In this document: in pieces, positions 11,901 through 23,600 of the stretch
How positions within the stretch are numbered: position 1 is the first letter of the stretch
Layout of the letters: each line of letters opens with the position of its first letter
Notes under the pieces: generated by a model
What the model saw: only the letters and a program-made list of their open reading frames with translations
What the model was told of the DNA's origin: nothing
Databases searched by the model: none
NCBI GenBank assembly: GCA_013115125.1
Contig: JABANN010000256.1
Coordinates: forward strand, 1-46,849
DNA from: Perkinsus olseni
Taxonomy: Eukaryota > Perkinsozoa > Perkinsida
Direction of reading: 5' to 3'
DNA: 46,849 bases
Made by a program: the position numbers and the translations under genes

Positions 11901-14900
11901 GCACGCTTCAACGCGGTCTTGTAATAATCAATAGCCTTCTCGTAGTCATGGATCTGAGTATCACACGAAGAGCATGCTGATAACAGCGGACGACCCCGAA
12001 CCTTGATTTACCTCGACCCAAGCCCGACCTATTTTCTTCACGAGGTTGTGGTTGTGGTCAACTTTACCGCTTTTATCGAGACGACGAGCATTCTCGAAGG
12101 CCTCGATGGCTAGTAACGGCTCCTGCGCAGACTAAGTTCATGACGGACACGGTTCGACCTACCTGTATGGAGAGGTACGCATCTCCGAGAAGAGAGAAGT
12201 TGACGACACTGGGCTGATGGTCACAGACGTCGGTGTAGCACTGGGCGTATCTTTCAACTTGTCTTCTGCACGGGTTAACCTCCCTGCGAGTATCCCACGA
12301 TTTTCTATCCTTCTTATGCTTCTTGTAGATGTCTCCCATCGTCAGGCGTGCTCTCACATAGGTAGCACTGGTCGTCGGGATGCGTCCTAGGGCGGCCAGA
12401 GCCTCGTCCACGTCACCTCTCTTGACGGCGACGTCCGCACCTAAAGGGAAGGGGACAGCAGCACACAGCCAGAAGGGGGCCGATTTACCTGCGACGATGA
12501 TGGTGACTTCCTCAGAGGTGCCCGTGAATTCTGCCAAGGCGTCTTCCTGGGCTTGCTTCGCTTCTTCTACTCTGACGACGATGAGCGTACAACTCCACAA
12601 CGAGCAGCGATGCCTACAGATCGCCGGCTGCCAAGGCCTTGATGAAGGTGCAGAAAACCATGCTCCTATCTTTAAGAGTTACATGAAGTCCATCAGAGGA
12701 GACCTTGGGGCTGCCCTTCCGAGGAGACCGTCGTCTTGTCCTCTGTCGCACCTGGCCATACTGAGTTGCAAAGGATGGTCGCTGTCTCGGAACGCATCAA
12801 GTCTGATTAAACTCCGCGACTATCATATTCGTAGCCAGCACAGCATCTACTCACCAAGGAGACCCTGGCGGAGGTAATAGTCACTATCGTGTGACGATAC
12901 CCTCGAAAAGGCGATGACCTACACCTTCAACCTCGATGGCCTCCCGCAGAAGCTTGATAGCCTCATCGATTTTATTCTCTCCCATGAGGACCTCGGCCCG
13001 TACAGCGGCATAGAGCGGATGCTGACGGACAGCGAAGTCTTGAGCGAAGCCTTGTTCGAGATATCTGAGCCTCCCCAAATTCAGGTGTGCTCTCCCTAGG
13101 TGTCCGTCACTCGGCTGCTGTGACGTGCTGATCCTGTTGTGTATAGAGGCGAGCCAGACGAATGTAGGCCTCCACCTGGGTCGGGTCGGCCCTCACCGAC
13201 TGCGCCAGCACCCTGACCATGTCGACGTACGAAGCGTAGTAATCAGGTGACTCACCGAAGTGCTTTGTCCGGACTGCCCATATCGATGTTAGCCTGGGCG
13301 AGGGCCATCCTGATCGGGAAGAGGCCGGGCATGAATCTACTAACGGTCTCGAGGACCTGATCGACGGCGCCTGGGTCATGCTTGGGGGTGGCTGAGGCAC
13401 CTTCATGCCTCTAGCGAGGTTTGTGCCTCCACCGGCAGACGCTTCCTTCTGGCTGGACGCATCAAGGGTTATGTATCTAGGAGGAGGTCGACCTAGCTGC
13501 TGAAGGGTTGAAAGATTCTTGAGGTTGATCACTGGTAAGCAATCATGGCCATGAAGTAAGGGTTCAAGTGATGGTAGAAGTCCTGGCCTGTCGAGTGCTT
13601 GAACCGCGTGAGGTGGAGGGTGAGGCCTTCGTTAAGGGAGGAGATTGCCTGCAGTTAGGGGAAGGCCGACGACAACACCAAGGATGGCGGCGAACCTGCT
13701 CTCGATGGCCTTCGTGGTGAGCAGTGATCGACCTAAGATATGCGACCTCCGCCGACTTGCCGCCTGCGAGGCACACAAAGCATCGCTGATAGTGCCGCAA
13801 CATGCTGACCTACTCCGACTCGAGGAGGCCGCAACTTCAGTGAGGAGGTCGAGTTGTTCCGAAGCCTCTAGGAAGTTACCCGACGCGATGCAGCACCTGG
13901 AGGGGGTCGTCAGAGTGATGCCCCGTCAGGTGCACATACCAGATGGTGCCATATAAGGCATCAACCTCAGAGCCTTCACCGGACGCCGCCATCGCCCGAT
14001 TGAAGTACTCAGTCGCCTGACAAGAGCGAACGAAAGGCCCGGTGAGAAATCACCGAAGAACTCCCTGAGGCCGCTAGAACCATCAAAGCGCTAGTCCCGG
14101 TGGTGGTGGAAAGAGCCCACTAGACTTCACCTCATCTGCCCTCCCCATCATGAGCTTCTGATAGCCGAGCTGCGTCAAGCATCCACCGACATAAGACGAC
14201 CTACACAAACTGTCACACCGTCCATGCCGCCTTCTCACTCATGCCCGTCCACTTCCTCGGCGCACTTGAGGGCAGCAAGGGACGCTTTGATGCAGGCCTC
14301 CACCACCCTCCGCCCTCTGGACGGGCTCGAACCATACTCCGATGCTGAGATAGACGATTGCCGAGCCTCTCAAGTGTTGTGGGCCCCACCCGTCCCGGAC
14401 GTTGGTGTCGCGCAAAGGCGAGCTATCAAAGAGGCGAAGGACAGAAGAATCTGATCAAGTGCCGCTGCTGCCGGCAGCTGTCAACGGCCTGGCTACTCGA
14501 GGATTGTCTGGCTCCTGTTGTAATAACAGCTCCTGCACGCTCTGGACACTCTGGGCCACCTTCATAGACGGCCCCTCAGTGGCTACTGTAAGTACCACCT
14601 GGGAGTCGGCCGTAGTTGTTACAGAGTATCACAGAAGCCTCACCGAGAGCTTGCCGAGCTCGATCTCGTCGGCAGCCGTCAGTTGCTGTGCCTTAGCCCG
14701 TTCTATAACGTCACGAGCCTGTCGGAGGAAGTGATGGTATATTCGATGAGGACCATCACCTGGTCGAACTCCGAGGCCAGCAAGCTCGCCCACGCTTGGC
14801 TATGGGCTGCGGCAGGGAACCTTAGGAGATAGTGAAACAGCAGCGTCGTCCTCGGGAGGAGCTCACCAATTTCCGTGCATCGCCATGCATTCAGAGTAAA

Positions 14901-16023
14901 TGTCCAAAGCTGGCGGTACTTGTCGTTTGGCTACGAGGACCTCAAAGGCGACAGCGCAGGCTAAACAGGGGGGGAGGAAGTTCGGGTCACCTCAGCCTTG
15001 CCCATGGCGGCTTCCATCACACCAGACGACTTCTGCAGGGAGGAATCGAACCATTGAGTGGCTGCATCGAGAACGGCCGTGCTGAAGTTTTTGACCTGAG
15101 GTTGATCATTGATGACAGGTAATGGGTGCGAAGGCTTCCACTTGTCCTTGCGCCATTCGATCGAAGCCTCTGTTCAGCATAGCCCAGCCCTTCAAGGCCA
15201 TCCCTGTGGGATTCAGCGAGGTCGAAACAGGGTCATCGGGATTCCTCACAGGAACTGAAGGGCGAGGGAAGCTTGTTACTTAGCCGTGGAATGGTGAAGG
15301 AACTCACTAGGTTCATCCCACTTCTGATAGGCCGGGTTAGCATCTAGATACCTGCGGCGGCCTGAGGCTGAGGTTTGGTCGGACCCCAGGCTTACCGGAT
15401 TGCACGGTCGACGTCTCCCACAAGAAAGAAGAAGAGGCTGGCCATGTTCTGGCTGGAGGTGGTGTATCTTGACGGCCATCCGTCATGCAGTGGCTCGGTG
15501 GCTGCTACTTACCCTGTGCCAGTATTCTCAAAGCTAGAGGCTGAAGCTTTCTGTTGCAGCGAAGCGATGACGCTCTGATCCTTCGCAGGTAACTGACGTG
15601 ATGGGTTGCTTTGGTCTGAATTCTTTCCTATTAGACTCGCTTTCGTGTGCATCCAGATAGCAGCAGCATAGACAGCCACTTCACAGTGTGTAGAAATGCG
15701 GGTGTTGGAGTTGACGATCGTCGTTAGGTCCTTGAGGGCACTACGGAGTGCCTTGGTTGTTCGGCCACCGGAGAGGTACCTGGGCCATCACCAGCTCTGT
15801 TCAACAGGCGAAGGGAGACAGCTGTTGTGTGCGGTGGAGTGTTTGAGTACGTGTGAGCTGCTGCTAGCAAGTCTCTGACACTCCTGTCATTGATATCGGA
15901 AGGCACGAGCCGGTCGAGTAGCGGTCCGATGGTATTGTTGTAGCCCTTGCGGCAGTAGTAGAAGGCGAGGGAACAGACCTGCTCTGAGGTCAGCTGCTGC
16001 TCGGACTGGAGCGCTAAAGCCAT
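8920..16023 (-). CDS. IFT139: Intraflagellar transport protein 139 (TTC21-type TPR protein)
   Basis: Large TPR protein, a subunit of the IFT-A complex that drives retrograde transport in flagella. Many short exons spread over 7.1 kb; I did not fix all of them. The start is the ATG at 16023 (MALALQSEQQLTSEQV), followed by CSLAFYYCRKGY, which fits the N-terminal YYC motif of TTC21B. Family landmarks in order: PLYAAVRAEVLMGENKIDEAI (about 13.0 kb), DALAEFTGTSEEV (about 12.5 kb), a MGDIYKKHKKDRKSW / SLLGDAYLSIQ pair (about 12.2-12.3 kb), LARLRLSRGEIDSC (about 11.0 kb), ARKDVEYRGDAIMHMIEIYL (about 9.95 kb), GLIYEKEQAYKDAAL (about 9.2 kb), and a last part AVGYRLAFNFLKARRYVDSI .. RRDILDKARSYL. Two 3' introns splice in frame with the family sequence. 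The stop is at 8920-8922. Its 5' end is the source of the duplicated fragment near 18.2 kb. Very sure of family. Confidence 0.85.
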
Positions 16024-17008
16024 CAGTAACGACAACAACAGCACTGCCGGGTAAAGACCCTATCATCGGCAATACTAGGGGTTATTGCTTTGCTGTAGCA
16101 GCTCGAGGAGAACCGCGGGGTGGCGGGTGGAATATCGAATAACGCAGCCCCGCCACGCGAAGAAATCTGGATATTGATGATCAGCCTGAGAATGGTCCGT
16201 GGTGAGAATGATCCGAGGCTATAGTCTCTGATTGATACCAAGATTCGTCGACCGACCCAGGCGGAACAAGGCGCGTAGCTTCTATAGTGAAGCTGAACAG
16301 TGCTACAGGATCACTTCTACTTAGGCCGAGCTCTTGCTTGTGGGTTAGACTACTGACCGCACTTGTTGAAAAACAAGGTCATAACTTGTCAAACATTCAT
16401 ATGAACTAGTGTCTCGACGCCAGCAGTCCCGTAGTCATGGCACCTCTAGTGCACCACTGTGACAACAATCCCTTGAGTGTAGTGATCCGTTCCTCCTTAT
16501 CGTTGTTTTACTCGGATACATCATTGTGTTCGATCTGTCTCCGCGGCGTTTGCAGGTCAATGATATCTTAGCGCCCTTTGTGTATTGCTCTAGCGTGAAG
16601 CTAGTAGTTACTATTGAGACTAATTTTAATGTATGCATAACTAAGAAGTATCAAGAGCCTAACCTCCTTTTCTATGTCATAGCTTCCGTCGAGTTCAAAG
16701 GGTGGCGAGATTCCTGCTGTTTCTAGTGAACGGCCTGGTCAAGCCGGGAACACTACAGAGGCCACCATTTAGCTGATAAATCCGTGGTACTGCCCCGGTG
16801 CGGCTGAAGGCTCCGCCAGTGCGACATGACAAACGCGAGAAAGTAAGAATGAGTGGAGACTGAGCTCAGCTGCTGAGCAATGATTACAACTAAATGGAGC
16901 TTAACTCCGAAAAAGAGAAAAATAGAAGACTACTCGATTCACCGACGGAGTCGACTCGACTCAGTCGAGTATCGCCTTAGTGTGGATGTAAGACCGACGG
17001 TGATATGG
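16024..17008. other. IFT139 upstream region
   Basis: Region between the IFT139 start and the 3' end of the next minus-strand peptide gene. No gene recognised; presumably the IFT139 promoter and the 3' part of the peptide transcript. The segment at 16800-16990 has clear counterparts at 18780-18960 in copy B. Confidence 0.4.
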
Positions 17009-17267
17009 TCACCCTTCTATGAATCCTTCAACATCATCCTAAAATACAGAACAGGCTATGTGGTAACGTAAATGAGTCACCTGCCTTGACACTTACAACG
17101 CATCTGCATTCCTTGGTAACGCACCTCTTGGCACAGAAAATACAGGCGGGGCATATCTTTCCAACAAGCATCCTTCGCAAGGACTTTCCGAGTTCCAAGT
17201 CCCCGTTCACAACAGGAAGGGCGCGGGCGATGCAGATGAGACCGAAAATGCATTGTAAGTACTTCAT
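17009..17267 (-). CDS. Small secreted cysteine-rich peptide (family member, copy A)
   Basis: Two-exon gene: 17097-17267 (57 codons) and 17009-17038, joined across a 58-nt GTAAGT..TTTTAG intron, giving about 66 residues. The signal peptide (MKYLQCIFGLICIARALPVV) ends in VVNG. A basic segment GKSLRRML follows, then C-x2-C-x2-C-x3-C-x4-C-x-C, the same first four spacings as the members at 1.1 and 7.9 kb. The second exon adds an acidic tail. If the intron is retained the frame ends after about 20 other residues, so two tails are possible. The start is the ATG at 17267; two upstream in-frame ATG-like positions would put extra residues before the signal peptide and are less likely. Function unknown. 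Confidence 0.75.
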
Positions 17268-18126
17268 TTGTAAAAAATAGAGTGGAGTCAGGGCTTGAAG
17301 CAACCTGTTGGGTAACCGGCTGTATAAAACTTAACTACCCACGTACGGCTGAGGAAATGACCTACCAGAGGGGCGGTCATTTGCAACCAACTCAAAAATC
17401 GATCGCGTCATGCTGTTCCTCATACGGAATTGGCGCCACCAGTGGAAGCGACTTGTCGGGGCCAAGATTGCCTTGACGGCCTTCACCCAACTGAAGCATC
17501 ATCAGCGATGACAAAGGATATGAGATGGGAAATAGAGCCCAGAGGGAACCATCCAAAGCCTCCACTGCGTTGGGATAGATAGTACAACGTCAGTGGGAGG
17601 ATAAACTTCCGGGGACAGCGCGGAGACGTCTCACGTGACAACGGGGGCGCCTCTTGGCGCGGGAGCTCCCCGGGGAATACCTAGACCTGGGTTTTTTTAG
17701 AATCGCGAGCCACTGCAAGTCCAGCGAAGGATTCTCTTGGCGAGTCGTATGGTACCATAGCTGACGATGATAAGATCTACCTGGATTCCGTAGTTCATCT
17801 ACGGGATTCCTCGGGAAGGGGAGCACGAATTGGGGTCGTCGCGTCGCGACCCAGAGCCTGTTGCGGAATGTCTATTACTGATGGTTTCATACCCTCTCAG
17901 CATGTTTCAAGGGTTTTGATGGCACCCCACTCGGTACTGATTATAAAGGCCCACAGTTCCCGTCCTTGGATGCGCACAGTCGTGACACAACCCGTACGCG
18001 TGTAGCGGTCAGCCCAGTAAGGGCCAACGACTCGGACATCTCAGTCACTGGGATTGATTGGCTCACGCGGAACCGGCCTTCTACAGGATACAGAACCGCT
18101 CAAGTCCTTCACGAAGAGGAGTGGTA

Positions 18127-18279
18127 GAGTACGTATGGGCTGCTGCTAGCAAGTCCCTGACACTCCTGTCATTGATATCGAAAGGCACGAGCCGGTCGAG
18201 TAGCGGTCCGATGGTATTGTTGTAGCCCTTGCGGCAGTAGTAGAAGGCGAGGGAACAGACCTGCTCTGAGGTCAGCTGC
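18127..18279 (-). pseudogene. Duplicated fragment of IFT139 first coding exon
   Basis: The 153 bp are almost identical to 15845-15997, which encode residues around YYCRKGYNNTIGPLLDRLV of IFT139. The copy stops before the start-codon region, where the sequence changes to an unrelated segment, and no other IFT139 exons follow. I read it as a dead fragment carried by the segmental duplication. Its high identity compared with the rest of the block is notable. Confidence 0.8.
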
Positions 18280-18448
18280 AGCTACAGTTTTCAATGAAAA
18301 CCAAGATTTGCCGACCAGCCCGGTCGGTTCTCGGTACTCGGCGCGTAGCATCTATTGCTAGATGAGTCATCCAAGATGGCCATTGCTACGGTAGCACTAC
18401 TAGTAGTGCTGCAGTAGTCTACTACTTCAGCCAAGCTTTCGCTTGTGG

Positions 18449-18515
18449 ATATCGATAGCATTACGATATTGTGGATACTGAATCAGTATCCACAATATCG
18501 TAATGCTATCGATAT
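18449..18515. repeat. 67-bp palindrome with 33-bp perfect arms
   Basis: Arms 18449-18481 and 18483-18515 are exact reverse complements separated by one A at 18482. The arm begins ATATCGATAGCATTACG. Copy A has related flanking sequence near 16330-16350 but lacks the palindrome, so it looks inserted or newly formed in copy B. There are no coding features. It could be a miniature fold-back element or a replication-slippage product. Confidence 0.9.
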
Positions 18516-18999
18516 TACTGATGCTTGCGCAGCAGGTATCGTTAATCATTAGTAGCTTAAGCAATCGATTCTTAGTGTAATCCCGAGATTCTCTCTGGAA
18601 TGGCATCGATAAAGTCATTCACTAGCGTTAAGCTCAGGTAAAGTTCCATAGTTGTGTACTTGCACCACCGCAGTTCTACTCTTGAGTTCAACGAAAATAA
18701 CAATCTGCTCATAGCAACACCCACGCTGATAGACTACCATCCTGACAAAATTACGGTAATACGAACGAACGATTAATACTAGCGGAGCGAAGCGCTAGTG
18801 TGACATCACAAACGCAATACAGTAGCAATTAGTGGAGACAAAGCTCAGCTGCCGAAGCAACGGTTGAAACTAAATTGAGTGTTCCCCGAGTAAGGGAATA
18901 GAAGACTATTCGATTCGACGAACGGTCGCACATAGTAGTCCATCCACAAGTCGAACATCTGCTTTGTGGATGTGATAGGGTGGTGTTCACTCTCCTCTA

Positions 19000-19274
19000 T
19001 GAATCCGTCAATCTTCGTACTGAAATAGAAGACAGGATTCGCGGGAGCGCAACATGAAACACTTCCTTGACACTCACATTGCATTTACACTTGGCGTTAA
19101 TACATCGTTTAGGACAGGCGATAGAGGCGAGGCATACTTTACCAACAAGCTTCCTCCGCAAGGATCTTCCCGCTTCCACCTCCCCGTTCACGGGCCGTGA
19201 ATCACGGCAGGAATGGTACCGAAGAGGGTGGTTATGATGCAGGTAACACTGAAGATGTACGCAAAGGTCTTCAT
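19000..19274 (-). pseudogene. Decayed secreted cysteine-rich peptide gene (copy B)
   Basis: Counterpart of the gene at 17009-17267. The start (MKTFAYIFSVTCIITTLFG) still encodes a good signal peptide and a mature part with VEAGRSLRRKLVGK and a cysteine core is readable in another frame. The leader and core are out of frame with each other near the signal-peptide boundary, and one core cysteine is replaced. A 5' splice site (GTGAGT) is kept after the last cysteine pair. Most likely a pseudogene; an unusual small intron at the boundary cannot be excluded without transcripts. Confidence 0.65.
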
Positions 19275-20346
19275 GTGATGAAACTAAAGTGGAGTCAGCG
19301 CTTGAAAAAACCTGTCAAGTAACCGAGTGTATTAAACTAATCGTCTATGGGAGGGAAAGAAGGAAGGCAAAGGGCCCGAGGGACCTCCCACTCACTGTGT
19401 TGTTCGACGGCGTTCAACTCGCCCCCTTTCAGCTCTCGTCAAGCAGGCGAAATGAGCTAGCAGAGGTTCGGCTAGCTTCCACTAGCGCGGAAGTCGATCG
19501 CGTCATGCTGTTCCGATATGAACTTGGCGCCACTAGCCAAAGCAACTCAACGAGACTAAGATCCCTCTGACGGCCTTCACAACAAGAAAACTGATGACAG
19601 AAGAATGTTAAACGGAGTATAGATGCGAAAAGGAACCGACAAGAAGCCCTCACTGGGCCAGATTGAATGGTAAAACCACAGCTACAGGAAGAGCACCCGG
19701 AGACAGCTGGAAGACATCTCACGTGACACCGGTGGCGCCTCTCGTCGCAGGAGTTCCCCACCCAACACCTAAACCTTGTTTTCTCCAGTGCTACAGACCA
19801 TCGCCAGAGGGAGGGTTATCTTGCCGAGTGGTAGAGTTTCCTAGCTGATGATGATAAGATCTACCGTAGATTCCATAGAGCATTGTGGTGGAATCTTTGA
19901 GATGGAAACCGCGCGACCTTTTGCGCAGTAGGTAAAGTACAAAGATTGGCTTTATTAGCTATTCGCCCGCATTCGGGCCGAGCCAGCGCGCGGCCTCTCA
20001 GGCTGAGAGGTTCGGGTTCGTTCGGGTTTCGGGTTTGGGAACGCATGCCGCGTTCCAAGTAAGTACTGAGGAGAGATGGCGACGGTCGGTTCTTATTCGA
20101 GGAAGGGAAGCTTGAATTGGAGACATCGCGCCGTCTACAACTTGTAGACTACAAGCTGCCATCACGTCACGACAGCTAAGACACAACGACCCGTACGTGT
20201 GTAGCGGTCAGCACAGCGACGGCCTACAACCCAAATGTAGATAGGCCCAGGTTCGCCCCTAGTCTCGGTCCCTGGGATTGATTCACTAACGTAGAACCCG
20301 CCTTCTGCGGGATGCAGATCCGCCCGAATCGTTCGTAAATGAGACG

Positions 20347-20657
20347 TGATTTCAAGCTGACGGTAGTATGCTGGCTTCAGTTCCCGCGACTGGCACAAAT
20401 GACGCCCCCTCGCCGAGAAAGAAATACCATTCTGTTGCACTACAACTACTCAACACACTAGCTAGCACTTGCTGCAATTTGAGAGCAGTCTTATTCGCTT
20501 GAAGTCTCTCCAAGGAAGATCTGGGGCGGGGCCCTTCATTGCTATTCCGGTCACTGGACAACTCGACTCCTTGGCATAGGGCGAATGCATGGTAAAGTGT
20601 TTCATCTCGTCATACTGCAATGCTATAATAAAAGACGGTCAGTAAACCAAGTCGCTA
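20347..20657. other. Short intergenic or 3' untranslated stretch
   Basis: Between the end of the segmental duplication and the 3' end of the minus-strand TOG gene. One 69-codon minus-strand frame (20352-20561) without recognisable features. It probably contains the 3' untranslated part of the TOG gene. Confidence 0.35.
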
Positions 20658-23600
20658 TCATCCTGCATGAATCCGGCAGCCACATACCGCCTGCAGGAGG
20701 GCGAGCTCTCTGGGGGTGACGCTGGTCTTCGTCTCCTCCGGCAAGACCTCCATCACATCCTCCAAGCGGAAAGAATGCCCACGCGCCAATTTACTGGCCA
20801 TCGCCAAGTCACTATCGGCGACCTCGGATACGCCTGCGTGCTCAGCCAGCCGCAGTAGATCTCTTGTGTGCTGTAGGAGAGCAAGCGCCACCTCAACTGG
20901 ATACCGCGGACTTTGTGAAGGTATCATACCCTTTCTTGTCAACTTATCAATGCACCTCACAACAGGTGATACGAATTTCTGGTCTCTGAGGCCCACTTCA
21001 AGAAGAACTTCGAAAGCTTCGGCACGGTTCGGATAATAAGCCATTGAATGGATAACTATGTGGTTGAGCTTCTCAAAAACTTCCCCGCACGGGGGCTCCA
21101 GGCCGTGGGTCAAAACGTGGCGCAACGATCTGTTCACCAACGGCGATAACATGTACGTGATAAACTCAGCCAAGTCCTGCTTGAGGATACCCTCCTTTCG
21201 CCAAAACTCAGGAGACCGTGTGACGCGCTCAACTGGGTCCAAGAAGGCCAGGTATGCTCGCGAGTCGGTCGATGGTTCACAAGCATCGAAGACAAACGTG
21301 GAGGCTCTCGTCAGTATCCTTAGTAACCGTCGTGGGTCATCTATTCGACCGTCGGAGGACAGAAGAGAGTCCAGAGATTCCAAACTGGCGAGTGAATCTT
21401 CGAGTGAAGTTGGAAGCGCCTCTAGTGAGCGTGGCATTTGGTTCTGTTTTTCCTCCTCCTGCTGCCGCACCTCGGTGGCGAAGGTCGTTGGTAAGAGGAG
21501 GGCTTTGACGACCTGCGAAGACAATGCTAGGCTAGGTGAAATCGAAATGTTGACGCGGACGGTACACTCGAGTCAGCGTGTGCATCTCGTAAGGCATCTT
21601 GCATGCTTCTCCACCAACGCTGTCCCCCACGGTCCACGATAGCCCTCGCCAAAGAAGAGCATGCAGCTTGAGTCGTTGGACCGAACCTGCGGCGGCCGCT
21701 GGAAGGCAAACGGTACGGATTCGAAGGCGTATCTTCAACCAGAATAAGCGAGTACATACAGTCTGCGAAGGAGAAGAGACAGCACACAGACACAAGTGAG
21801 GCCGCTACGCCACGTGATGCGGATGCACTCAGGGCTGTATGGGGGTGTTGCCTCGAGCCCCTGCACTGCGTGATGGCATAGAAGCCTCACTCTCGCATGT
21901 GGCACCCTCTTCGTTACGGACTGTATCATAATCACGGTGTTTGCATCCACCGCCACCGAATAAGTAATTCATACAAGACAACGTGTCCGAGAGATTGAGG
22001 ATATGAGCTGGAATCTTCCCAGACTCCACCCCCTAGAGTCCATGATCCGTTACCTTGCAATTGTCACTCGGCACAGTCCTGTACGTGTCGCGCGGGTGAT
22101 TGACTCCTCATCTATCTGCAACATAAGCCCTCAAAACGAGCCAGCAGCATCAAGATTAATCTCACTTACATGATGTGCAGCTAGGAGAATGAGGTCCGCT
22201 ACTCCCCGACCACACATTGGTTCCCCAAGCAACTTTGTTATCAACTTCACGGTCTCCGAGCTGCCAGCTTTCATAGAAACCTGGCGAGCGTCGGCATAGT
22301 TGAAGGTCACTGTTCAAAGGGACCTACCGTTCGCTCCCTTTCCTTGACGATCCCTCTACTTTGTGTCAACATCCAGGTAAGCATTTGGACAGCTACAGTC
22401 TTCGGGAGGTCACAAACAGCAATTCTATCAGCGAAAGTCTGCCAGGTACGCCTGAGCTGCGAGTTGCCTGCTGCCGTTTCCTACAAATCAGACGGAGAAG
22501 TAAAAGAGCAGGTTCCCGTCCCACCGCTGTCACTATCATCCAGTGGGCCAGCAGATCGATGAAAGGCTCGCACTGCCGAGGATTCATCTCGAGGAATCCA
22601 ATCCACGACTGCACCGCAGCGTTACGTTCTTCCGCCGTCACGTCGTCGAACATGTGCCTCATGCCGAGTGACTTACTTACCTGAGAGCGCCTCATCGCCT
22701 ACGACGCATCTAGGGCTCTGCCGCTTTACCAGCCTACTCTCCGCTCTAACACTTGCGTCTCGAACTGCCGCTTCACTTGCTTCCGGCGTTCCTGAGTCGA
22801 CCCGACGCTGCAGCCGCCAAGGTTACACGCTTCCTCGTCCCGCAAAGCACGCAACGCTATCAGCTCTCGAGTTGGCCTTAGTCGAATCAGCGACGACTCA
22901 TCCTTGCTCTCAGCAATCGACGTCGTCGTCACCCGCGGAATACTTGGGCTGCTAAGAACTCGAGGGGCCGTATGGATGTACTTTACGAGGACATCATCAG
23001 CATCTGTGTCTTTGGCCTTGACTCCGCCCTTGAGACAAGCGGGTCCAACAGGAGCTCTGGAAGCCTTCCAGTGGGAAGCAAGGGCCTTGGCTGCACTGGA
23101 ACTGGCGACCGAACAGGGACCGGCCGCTTGCCCTTGCCGCTGAGTTTTCAAGACGGCTGCCGTCGCCCGAGACAGCACAGGCCGCAGTGCCTGCCTTTCT
23201 GATGCGGTGAGCGATTCCAGCTCTGCATTGATAGTAGCCTTATCCACTGTGGGGAGGAGATATCTCAGCAGCCTCTCACTGGCGGACCGTAGACCAGGAT
23301 GGCGATCCGTCAAGCAGCCGCTGGCCAACAGCGTCGGCAAGATGTCTGCCGGAATTGCCTGAGATCAATCATGACCAAGTGGCAATGGAGTTCATTTAAC
23401 TGCGTTTCTTCGGACCCTCCTCAGGCCGCTTGACTCGGTCTACCTTTGCTCCTCCAACTTTGGCCTGCAAGAGTTGCAACAGTCGAGCCTTCAACTCGCT
23501 GCTAGTCCCTGTACGCCCACTACTGCTGAGCACGCTCTTACACACAATCTGAAGCACCCATCTCGACACGAGCCGCAGCAGCGGCTGTGAGCATCGTACC

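Larger units (their letters stand above)
15845..18126. repeat. Tandem segmental duplication, copy A
   Basis: A block of about 2.28 kb containing the 5' end of IFT139, its upstream region, and a complete Cys-rich peptide gene. It is followed directly by a diverged second copy. Matching landmarks are the IFT139 exon piece (15845-15997), the block GAGTGGAGACTGAGCTCAGC near 16850, the peptide gene, a shared stretch with TGATGATAAGATCTACC (near 17770) and TACGCGTGTAGCGGTCAGC (near 18000). Similarity is strongest in the IFT139 piece and patchy elsewhere. Confidence 0.7.
18127..20346. repeat. Tandem segmental duplication, copy B
   Basis: Second copy of the block, offset 2282 bp at the IFT139 piece but about 2007 bp at the peptide start codon, so the copies differ by several indels. 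It carries an IFT139 fragment, a palindrome insertion absent from copy A, a decayed peptide gene and a diverged 3' part ending near 20346. The different degrees of similarity suggest either gene conversion of the IFT139 piece or selection on it. Confidence 0.65.

Noticed and set aside
20010-20040. Run of GTTCGGGTTTCGGGTTT as a regulatory repeat
   Set aside because: Short, local low-complexity sequence inside the diverged part of duplication copy B, without a counterpart in copy A.
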